Shown here: piece by piece, positions 1-4,608 of the stretch
Layout: every line of letters starts with the position of its first letter
Numbering within the stretch: the first letter of the stretch is position 1
Assembly (NCBI GenBank): GCA_030918015.1
Contig: JAUPTP010000205.1
Location: 1-5,315, forward strand
From: Pseudomonadota bacterium
Lineage (GTDB): Bacteria > Pseudomonadota > Gammaproteobacteria > Burkholderiales > Burkholderiaceae_C
Direction of reading: 5' to 3'
Length of the DNA: 5,315 nucleotides
Notes under the pieces: model-generated
The model's database searches: none
Told to the model about the DNA's origin: nothing
What the model saw: only the letters and a program-made list of their open reading frames with translations
Made by a program: the position numbers and the translations under genes

Positions 1-541
1 CGACTGCGCAGGCGCGCGCTTCGACGAGACCCGCCCGGTCGCGCCGGCCAGCGCGCGCGCACGCCGGCGTGTCGCCGCCGAGGCACGGCTGCGCCAGGCC
101 GGCCGCAGCAGCCGGCTGAAGGCGACGATCCTGCGCATTCCCGGCATCTACGCCGGCGACCGCCCGGGCGGCCACCCGCGCGAGCGGCTGCAGCGCGGCA
201 CGCCGGTGCTGCGCGCCGAGGACGATGTGCACACCAACCACATCCATGCCGACGACCTGGCGCGCGCCTGCGTCGCCGCGCTGCTGCGCGGGCGGCCGCA
301 GCGGGTGATCCACGCCTGCGACGACACCGCGCTGAAGATGGGCGACTACTTCGATCTGGCCGCCGACCTGTGCGGGCTGCCACGGCCGCCGCGCATCAGC
401 CGCGCCGAGGCGATGCAGCGGCTCTCGCCGATGCAGATGAGCTTCCTGTCGGAGTCGCGCCGGCTGGTCAACCAGCGCCTGAAGCGCGAGCTGCGGCTGG
501 CGCTGCGCCACCCGAGCGTGACGACCGGGCTGCTGGCCTGA
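1..541 (+). CDS. NAD-dependent epimerase/dehydratase-like protein (SDR superfamily), 5' end outside window
   Basis: The reading frame is open from base 2 at the left edge to the TGA at 539-541, giving 179 visible residues; the true start lies outside. The visible part matches the middle and C-terminal portion of extended or atypical SDR proteins of the YeeZ-like sugar epimerase group. It has an 'FDETRPVAP' segment (residues 7-15), the strand motif 'ILRIPGIY' (43-50), 'HTNHIHADDLARA' (77-89) where these proteins close over the nucleotide-sugar site, and a tail with 'ESRRLVNQRLKREL' (151-164) ending 'PSVTTGL'. The Gly-rich NAD-binding loop would be upstream and cannot be checked. The catalytic Tyr of YxxxK would sit just before the first visible residue, and the region where the Lys would fall reads 'ARARRRVAAE', Arg-rich, as in atypical SDRs. 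Substrate unknown. The GTG at 206 is internal. The gene converges on the rhomboid gene with a 6-base gap. Confidence 0.85.
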   Translation, partial: DCAGARFDETRPVAPASARARRRVAAEARLRQAGRSSRLKATILRIPGIYAGDRPGGHPRERLQRGTPVLRAEDDVHTNHIHADDLARACVAALLRGRPQRVIHACDDTALKMGDYFDLAADLCGLPRPPRISRAEAMQRLSPMQMSFLSESRRLVNQRLKRELRLALRHPSVTTGLLA

Positions 542-547
542 GGCCGG

Positions 548-1153
548 TCAGCGCCGGCGCTTGCGCGGCGGGAACGGCGGCTGGCCGCGCCAGTAGCGCA
601 TCATCAGCCAGCCCCCCAGCATGCCGCCGAGGTGGGCGAAGTGCGCCACGCCGCCGCCCCCGACCAGCCCGAACAGCAGCTCGATGCCACCGAAGACCAT
701 CACGAAGACCTTGGCCTTCATCGGGATCGGCGGGAACAGCGGCATGATGGTGCGCTCGGGGAACATCATCCCGAAGGCCATCAGCAGGCCGAACAGCGCG
801 CCGGACGCCCCCAGCGTCGGGCCGCCGCCGGGCACCCCGAGACTGACCACGACCAGCTGGATGAGGCCGCCGACCAGGGCGCTGGCGCCCAGGAACTGCA
901 GATAGCGGGTGCGGCCCCAGATCGACTCCAGCTCCGAGCCGAACATCCACAGGCCCAGCATGTTGAAGAACAGATGGCCCATGCTGCCGTGCAGGAAGGC
1001 ATAGGTGATCAGCTGCCACGGCATGAAGGGATCGCTGCCCAGAGGCCACAGCGCGAACAGCACTTCGACCCAGTAGCCGAAGAGCAGCTGCACGCAGAAC
1101 AGCGCGGTGCAGATCAGCATCAGGGCCTTGGTGACGGGCGGGATCTGGGGCAT
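548..1153 (-). CDS. Rhomboid family intramembrane serine protease
   Basis: A complete protein of 201 residues, expected in the inner membrane, where rhomboids cut transmembrane substrates with a Ser-His dyad. About six hydrophobic segments are visible (roughly 10-26, 57-73, 84-104, 114-131, 148-165, 170-188), the basic bacterial rhomboid fold. Hallmarks: 'HGSMGHLFFNM' (55-65), whose His60 and Asn64 correspond to the oxyanion-side His150/Asn154 of E. coli GlpG; 'GASG' with nucleophile Ser117; and 'AHLGGMLGG' (173-181), fitting AHxxGxxxG with catalytic His174. The 'IWGRTRYL' segment (78-85) before the third helix is also typical. The protein ends in a basic tail, RKRRR. No strong Shine-Dalgarno precedes the ATG at 1151-1153, but the 'MPQIPPVTKAL' opening is usual for proteobacterial members. 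The gene lies 35 bases downstream of tRNA-Leu on the same strand. The natural substrate cannot be inferred. Confidence 0.95.
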   Translation of the reverse strand: MPQIPPVTKALMLICTALFCVQLLFGYWVEVLFALWPLGSDPFMPWQLITYAFLHGSMGHLFFNMLGLWMFGSELESIWGRTRYLQFLGASALVGGLIQLVVVSLGVPGGGPTLGASGALFGLLMAFGMMFPERTIMPLFPPIPMKAKVFVMVFGGIELLFGLVGGGGVAHFAHLGGMLGGWLMMRYWRGQPPFPPRKRRR

Positions 1154-1188
1154 GTCGACCGGGAGTTGCGTGGATCCGCTGGGGAATC

Positions 1189-1275
1189 TGGTGCCGGAGG
1201 CCGGACTCGAACCGGCACGCCTGTGAGGGCGGTGGATTTTGAATCCACTGCGTCTACCGATTTCGCCACTCCGGC
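1189..1275 (-). tRNA. tRNA-Leu (anticodon CAA)
   Basis: A class II tRNA of 87 nt including an encoded CCA (complement of 1189-1191). The acceptor stem GCCGGAG/CTCCGGC is fully paired. The D arm holds GGTAGA. The anticodon stem GTGGA/TCCAC encloses a seven-base loop TTCAAAA, giving anticodon CAA (complement of 1239-1241), which reads the Leu codon TTG. A long variable arm with a GCC/GGC stem follows, as expected for leucine tRNAs, and then the T arm GCCGG-TTCGAGT-CCGGC. The sequence closely resembles E. coli leuX. The rhomboid gene begins 35 bases downstream on the same strand, and cysM diverges upstream. Confidence 0.97.
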
Positions 1276-1311
1276 AGGAGGAAAGTGAAGTGCGTCGGAT
1301 GCGCGGCGGCG

Positions 1312-1317
1312 ATTATG
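1312..1317 (-). promoter_or_regulatory. Possible -10 element for tRNA-Leu
   Basis: On the - strand this reads CATAAT, five of six matches to the sigma-70 -10 consensus, 36 bases ahead of the mature tRNA 5' end. That implies a leader of about 30 nt. No good -35 hexamer is found 16-18 bases upstream, where the sequence is GC-rich and occupied by a palindrome, so this is a weak call. Confidence 0.35.
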
Positions 1318-1320
1318 GCA

Positions 1321-1336
1321 CGGCCCGCGCGGGCCG
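1321..1336. repeat. 16-bp perfect palindrome in the tRNA-Leu/cysM divergent spacer
   Basis: CGGCCCGCGCGGGCCG is its own reverse complement. It lies about 47 bases ahead of the cysM start and directly upstream of the putative tRNA-Leu -10 element. It could be an operator, or a chance result of extreme GC content. Confidence 0.5.
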
Positions 1337-1371
1337 GTCCTTGCTGCCACAATCGCCCGACTCCGGATTCC

Positions 1372-1376
1372 AAGGA
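1372..1376 (+). promoter_or_regulatory. Ribosome binding site of cysM
   Basis: AAGGA stands six bases before the ATG at 1383 and fixes that start. The frame is open further upstream, but that stretch overlaps the tRNA gene. Confidence 0.8.
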
Positions 1377-1382
1377 AAGAAG

Positions 1383-2288
1383 ATGCCTGACTACAAGACC
1401 GTCGAGGATGTCATCGGCGCCACCCCCCTGGTGCGGCTGCAGCGCCTGGCCGGCGAGGAGGCCGCGCGGCGCGGCAATGTCATTCTCGCCAAGCTCGAGG
1501 GCAACAACCCGGCCGGCTCGGTCAAGGACCGCCCGGCCATCAGCATGATCCGCCGCGCCGAGGAGCGCGGCGACATCCGCCCCGGCGACACCCTGATCGA
1601 GGCCACCAGCGGCAACACCGGCATCGCGCTGGCGATGGCCGCGGCCGTGCGCGGCTACCGGCTGGTGCTGATCATGCCAGAGGACCTGTCGATCGAGCGC
1701 GCGCAGACGATGAAGGCCTTCGGCGCCGAGCTGATCCTGACGCCGAAGGCCGGCGGCATGGAATACGCCCGCGACCTGGCCGAGCAGATGCAGCGCGACG
1801 GCAAGGGCCGGGTGCTCGACCAGTTCGCCAACCTCGACAACCCGCGCATCCACTACGAGACCACCGGCCCGGAGATCTGGAACGACACCGAAGGCCGCGT
1901 CACCCATTTCGTCAGCGCGATGGGCACCACCGGCACGATCACCGGCACCGCGCGCTTCCTGAAGGAGCGCAACCCCGCGGTGCGCATCGTCGGCGCCCAG
2001 CCCTCGGAGGGCTCGCGCATTCCCGGCATCCGCAAGTGGCCCGAGGCCTATCTGCCGAAGATCTACGATCCGAAGCAGGTCGACGAGCTGATGCTGGTGA
2101 GCCAGGCCGACGCCGAGGACATGGCCCGGCGCCTGGCCCGCGAGGAAGGCCTGTTCGCCGGCATCTCCGCGGCCGGGGCCTGCTGGGCGGCGCTGCAGCT
2201 CTCGGCGCAGGTCGAGAACGCCACCATCGTCTTCATCGTCTGCGACCGCGGCGACCGCTATCTCTCGACCGGCGTCTTCCCGGCCTGA
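1383..2288 (+). CDS. cysM: Cysteine synthase B (O-acetylserine sulfhydrylase B)
   Basis: A PLP-dependent fold-type II enzyme of 301 residues (E. coli CysM has 303) that makes L-cysteine from O-acetylserine and sulfide. CysM, unlike CysK, can also use thiosulfate to give S-sulfocysteine. It is cytoplasmic and acts in the last step of sulfur assimilation. Visible landmarks: 'IGATPLVRLQRL' (11-22); the PLP-lysine segment 'NNPAGSVKDR' with Lys48; the substrate loop 'EATSGNTGIALAM' (73-85); the phosphate-binding 'GTTGTITG' (181-188); and 'GSRIPGIRKWP' (210-220). The C-terminal 'CDRGDRYLSTGVF' (287-299) has Cys and Asp where CysK has a Ser/Gly-type 'SGERYLST', which marks the B isozyme. The ATG at 1383 is chosen for its AAGGA and the family-like N-terminus. 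The gene stands alone: tRNA-Leu diverges upstream and a 254-base spacer follows. No thiosulfate transport or cysteine regulon gene is in view. Confidence 0.97.
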   Translation: MPDYKTVEDVIGATPLVRLQRLAGEEAARRGNVILAKLEGNNPAGSVKDRPAISMIRRAEERGDIRPGDTLIEATSGNTGIALAMAAAVRGYRLVLIMPEDLSIERAQTMKAFGAELILTPKAGGMEYARDLAEQMQRDGKGRVLDQFANLDNPRIHYETTGPEIWNDTEGRVTHFVSAMGTTGTITGTARFLKERNPAVRIVGAQPSEGSRIPGIRKWPEAYLPKIYDPKQVDELMLVSQADAEDMARRLAREEGLFAGISAAGACWAALQLSAQVENATIVFIVCDRGDRYLSTGVFPA

Positions 2289-2331
2289 GGCCCACGCCCG
2301 GGCAGGCTCAGCCACGGAGCCACGTCGCACA

Positions 2332-2352
2332 GGACACACGTTCCGTGTGACC
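2332..2352. repeat. Inverted repeat downstream of cysM
   Basis: Arms CACACG (2335-2340) and CGTGTG (2344-2349) pair perfectly around a TTC loop. Outside an A/A mismatch two further G-C pairs extend the stem (GG at 2332-2333 with CC at 2351-2352). It begins 44 bases after the cysM stop and may end that transcript, but no T-run follows, so an operator is equally possible. Confidence 0.4.
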
Positions 2353-2389
2353 GAATCCGGCATATTGCCGTTCCCCTGCCCCGGCACCA

Positions 2390-2405
2390 CCCCGCTCTTG
2401 CGGGG
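2390..2405. repeat. Hairpin CCCCGC-TCTT-GCGGGG between cysM and amt
   Basis: A perfect six-base-pair GC stem with a four-base loop, roughly 50 bases upstream of the putative sigma-54 promoter. It lacks a T-tract. It may be a T-less terminator protecting amt from cysM read-through, or part of an activator-binding region. Confidence 0.4.
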
Positions 2406-2452
2406 AGATGCACACATTCCCCGAACGGTCCCCCCGCAGAATGAGCCATGCT

Positions 2453-2468
2453 GGGCGCCATTCTTGCG
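2453..2468 (+). promoter_or_regulatory. Candidate sigma-54 (RpoN) -24/-12 promoter of amt
   Basis: GGGCGCC-ATTC-TTGCG carries the required GG (2454-2455), a 10-base spacer and GC (2466-2467). The -12 box matches TTGC and C also matches at 2456 and 2458; the consensus is TGGCACG-N4-TTGCW. The transcript would start near 2479, giving a 5' leader of about 64 nt before amt. Nitrogen-limitation genes including ammonium transporters are often RpoN/NtrC-controlled, which fits. Against it, the T before GG is G, the A is G, and GG-N10-GC occurs often by chance in GC-rich DNA. Confidence 0.4.
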
Positions 2469-2528
2469 ATTCGTCATGTTCCGATCGGTCGCGAGACACC
2501 GCACGCCAGCCTTATCCAAAGACTCTGC

Positions 2529-2534
2529 GGGTGA
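2529..2534 (+). promoter_or_regulatory. Ribosome binding site of amt
   Basis: GGGTGA, of which GGTGA pairs with the 16S rRNA tail, lies eight bases before the ATG at 2543. It supports that ATG over the in-frame GTG at 2531 inside the site, which has no upstream Shine-Dalgarno. Confidence 0.55.
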
Positions 2535-2542
2535 ACCTCACG

Positions 2543-3760
2543 ATGAACGACCTGATCAACATGACCTGGGTGGCGATCTGCACCGCCCTGGTCTTCTTCA
2601 TGCAAGCCGGCTTCGCGCTGGTCGAGGGTGGCCTGTCGCGGGCCAAGAACTCGATCAACGTGATCATGAAGATCTACCTCGGCACCTGCCTGGTGGGCAT
2701 CGGATTCTGGGCCGTCGGCTACGGCCTGGCCTTCGGCAACAGCCAGACCGGCGTGATCGGCACCAGCCTGTTCGGGCCGGACAATCTCAAGGCCTTCGAC
2801 GCGGTGGGGCTGCTCTACCAGATGATGTTCGCGACCACCGCGGTCAGCATCGTCTCCGGCGCGGTGGCCGAGCGCATGCGCTACGGCGGCTACCTGGCCT
2901 TCGCGCTGCTGATGTCGCTGCTGATCTACCCGGTCTACGCCCACTGGGCCTGGAACCCGTCGGGCTGGCTGAAGACGATGGGCTTCATCGACCTGGCCGG
3001 CGACGGCGCAGTGCACTCGATCGGCGCGTGGTGTGCGCTGGCGGGCGTGCTGGTGCTGGGCCCGCGCCTGGGCCGCTTCGGCCGCAACGGCGAGGTGCGC
3101 GACATTCCAGGCCACAACCTGCCGATGGTGGCGCTGGGCGGCTTCATCCTGTGGATGGGCTGGTTCGGCTTCAACGGCGGCTCGATCGGCAGCCTGGAGA
3201 GCGGCCTGCTCGGCACCGTGCTGCTGTCGACCTACCTGGGCGGCTGCGCGGGCGGCCTGGGCGCGCTGGCCTTCATGCGCCTGACCGGCCGGCCGGTGCT
3301 GATGAGCGCCTCGGTCAACGGCAGCCTGTGCGGCCTGGTGTCGCTGACGGCCGGCGCCGCGACGATGAGCCCGGGCTTCGCGATCCTGACCGGCCTGATC
3401 GCCGGCGCAGCCTGCACCTGGGGCGCGGAAGCCCTGCGCCAGCGCCGCATCGACGACACGGTCGACGCGATCGCGGTGCACGGCATCGGCGGCGTCTGGG
3501 GCCTGCTGGCCGCGGGCCTGTTCTACCAGGGCGACCTGTTCAACGGCCCGCGCGTGCTGGTTCAGCTGCTGGGCGCGGTCGCGGCCTTCGCCTGGGCTTT
3601 CCCTGTCGCCTGGCTGCTGTTCAAGCTGGTCGACCGCGTCATGGGCGGCCTGCGTGCGCCGACCCTCAACGAGCAGCGTGGCCTGGACGCCACCGAGCAC
3701 CACGAGATCGGCTACCCGGAATTCCAGGAGTCGCCGGGGCAGCTGCACAAGGAATCCTGA
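2543..3760 (+). CDS. amt: Ammonium transporter (Amt/MEP/Rh family)
   Basis: A 405-residue inner-membrane protein with about eleven hydrophobic segments, the bacterial Amt layout; these proteins form trimers that pass ammonium. It has no cleavable signal peptide and starts directly in the first helix ('NMTWVAICTALVFFMQAGFALVEGG', residues 6-30, shown in part by M20QAGFALVEGG). Pore residues align with E. coli AmtB: twin histidines His158 ('GAVHSIGAW') and His313 ('AVHGIGGVWG'), Phe96 and Phe210 (phenyl gate F107/F215), Trp137 (W148), Asp150 (D160) and Ser214 (S219). The 'VHSIG.W.ALAG..VLGPRLGRF' style resembles Amts often found in signalling fusions more than AmtB itself, but no output domain is fused. 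Odd: the usual 'AGGTVVH/AGSTVVH' is 'AGDGAVH', with Asp154 and Gly155 near the pore. The cytoplasmic tail 'GLDATEHHEIGYPEF' (380-394) resembles the regulatory C-terminus contacted by PII (GlnK), yet no glnK adjoins. The next gene starts 15 bases on, in the same frame. Confidence 0.96.
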   Translation: MNDLINMTWVAICTALVFFMQAGFALVEGGLSRAKNSINVIMKIYLGTCLVGIGFWAVGYGLAFGNSQTGVIGTSLFGPDNLKAFDAVGLLYQMMFATTAVSIVSGAVAERMRYGGYLAFALLMSLLIYPVYAHWAWNPSGWLKTMGFIDLAGDGAVHSIGAWCALAGVLVLGPRLGRFGRNGEVRDIPGHNLPMVALGGFILWMGWFGFNGGSIGSLESGLLGTVLLSTYLGGCAGGLGALAFMRLTGRPVLMSASVNGSLCGLVSLTAGAATMSPGFAILTGLIAGAACTWGAEALRQRRIDDTVDAIAVHGIGGVWGLLAAGLFYQGDLFNGPRVLVQLLGAVAAFAWAFPVAWLLFKLVDRVMGGLRAPTLNEQRGLDATEHHEIGYPEFQESPGQLHKES

Positions 3761-3775
3761 GTTTCTCTTTCCCCG

Positions 3776-4576
3776 ATGGCCAACGAAGACCAGTCCCTGC
3801 GCCGCCGCGCCGCCTGCGCGGTTCTCTCGCCGCTCCTCGACGAGGAGGAGCTGCTGTCCGCCCTGCATCTGCAGCACGAGTCCATGCGCGGCGACGGCGT
3901 CGCCGACATCATCCGCTACATCGATCAGGTGGCCGCGCGCCACGCCATCGATCCCGCCAGCCGCAAGAAGCTCTACGAGGCCTTCTACAAGGCGCTGCGC
4001 CTGCCCGAGGACCAGCTGCCGATGGACCCCTGGCCGATGATGCAGGCCGAGGCGGTCGCCGCTGTGGCCACCCCACCGGCGCCGGCCCCGGCACCCCGGC
4101 CAGCTCCGGCGGCGCCCCCGCCGCCCGTGTCGATCCATCCGGTGGCCACCGCCCTGCAGGCCGCGGCCTCGGTCGCCGCGGCGCCGGCTGCGGCGGCCAG
4201 CCCGGTCGAGACCAGCCCCCTGCCGCCCGAGCAGGCGGTGTGCGCCGATCTGATCCGCCAGGCCCTGGCCGAGGTGCAGCGCTTCCATCCCGCCTCGATG
4301 CGGGACCTGTGCGACAGCGCGCTCGACCTGATCCCCGGGCAGCGGATGACGGCGTCGCTCCAGCGGACCCTGAGGGAGCTGTGGAACCGCCCGCTGCAGA
4401 CGCACTGGGTGCTGGACCTGGCGGTGAACGAGCTCTCGCAGGTGGTGCACCTGCTGTACATGGCGCTGTGCGAGGCGCTCGGTCCGGTGGATGCCGACCA
4501 GGTGCTGACCCGGGCCGTCAAGGCGGCCGAGCAGGGTCCGCAGGCGCGGCAGTTCTCCCCTCGTCGGCTGATCTGA
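3776..4576 (+). CDS. Unrecognised two-domain soluble protein downstream of amt
   Basis: Encodes 266 residues that I cannot assign to a named family. An N-terminal, probably helical domain (about 5-88) has 'LDEEELLSALHLQHESM' and 'RKKLYEAFYKALRLPEDQLPMDPWP'. A low-complexity Pro/Ala linker (about 93-150) follows, and then a C-terminal helical domain (about 151-256) with 'RFHPASMRDLCDSALDLIPG', 'LRELWNRPLQTHWVLDLAVNEL' and 'HLLYMALCEALGPVDAD'. No signal peptide or membrane helix is seen, so it should be cytoplasmic. Well-spaced Trp/His/Leu residues in both domains argue for a real gene. The start is the first possible one after the amt stop (3758-3760), but no Shine-Dalgarno lies at proper distance; the preceding bases are pyrimidine-rich and AAGGAA is over 20 bases away. 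Translation may depend on coupling to amt. Being in the amt operon hints at a link to ammonium sensing or transport, but this is inference. Confidence 0.8.
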   Translation: MANEDQSLRRRAACAVLSPLLDEEELLSALHLQHESMRGDGVADIIRYIDQVAARHAIDPASRKKLYEAFYKALRLPEDQLPMDPWPMMQAEAVAAVATPPAPAPAPRPAPAAPPPPVSIHPVATALQAAASVAAAPAAAASPVETSPLPPEQAVCADLIRQALAEVQRFHPASMRDLCDSALDLIPGQRMTASLQRTLRELWNRPLQTHWVLDLAVNELSQVVHLLYMALCEALGPVDADQVLTRAVKAAEQGPQARQFSPRRLI

Positions 4577-4593
4577 TCGCGGATCCGAGGAGC

Positions 4594-4608
4594 GCCTGGC
4601 GACCAGGC
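4594..4608. terminator. Small hairpin between convergent genes, possible bidirectional terminator
   Basis: GCCTGG and CCAGGC pair over six bases around a CGA loop, filling most of the 32-base gap between the two stop codons. No T-run follows on either strand, so intrinsic termination is uncertain. Confidence 0.35.

Larger units (their letters stand above)
2289..2542. other. Intergenic region between cysM and amt
   Basis: These 254 bases hold no convincing gene. They contain two inverted repeats (2332-2352 and 2390-2405), a candidate sigma-54 promoter (2453-2468) and the amt ribosome binding site. An open frame from the ATG at 2408 runs into amt, but its 45 extra residues are hydrophilic and unlike an Amt N-terminus. 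I found no paired TGCAC/GTGCA arms of an NtrC site; GCAC half-sites occur near 2327, 2384 and 2410 without partners. Confidence 0.6.

Noticed and set aside
468..1049. Alternative - strand frame overlapping the rhomboid gene
   Set aside because: It is Arg/Gly/Pro-rich without motifs, while the other frame has a full set of rhomboid catalytic motifs.
1239..1382. Longer cysM start giving 48 extra residues
   Set aside because: It begins inside the tRNA-Leu gene. The ATG at 1383 has a good AAGGA and matches the usual CysM N-terminus.
2380..2415. NtrC-type activator site upstream of amt
   Set aside because: Only single GCAC half-sites are present; no matching GTGC arm occurs at the right distance.
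1254..2519. A 421-residue open frame antisense to cysM
   Set aside because: It is a mirror of a well-supported CysM gene, with no family features, and it runs into the tRNA.
2408..2542. Longer amt start adding 45 residues
   Set aside because: The extension is hydrophilic, lacks a signal peptide and contains the putative promoter; the ATG at 2543 begins in the first membrane helix.
4080..4230. Pro/Ala repeat-like stretch in the unknown gene as a possible DNA repeat
   Set aside because: It is a low-complexity protein linker with irregular codons, not a tandem DNA repeat.
2474..4450. A 658-residue open frame antisense to amt and the unknown gene
   Set aside because: Its composition (His, Gln, Arg, Ala, Gly) is the antisense shadow of GC-rich codons, and no domain is visible.
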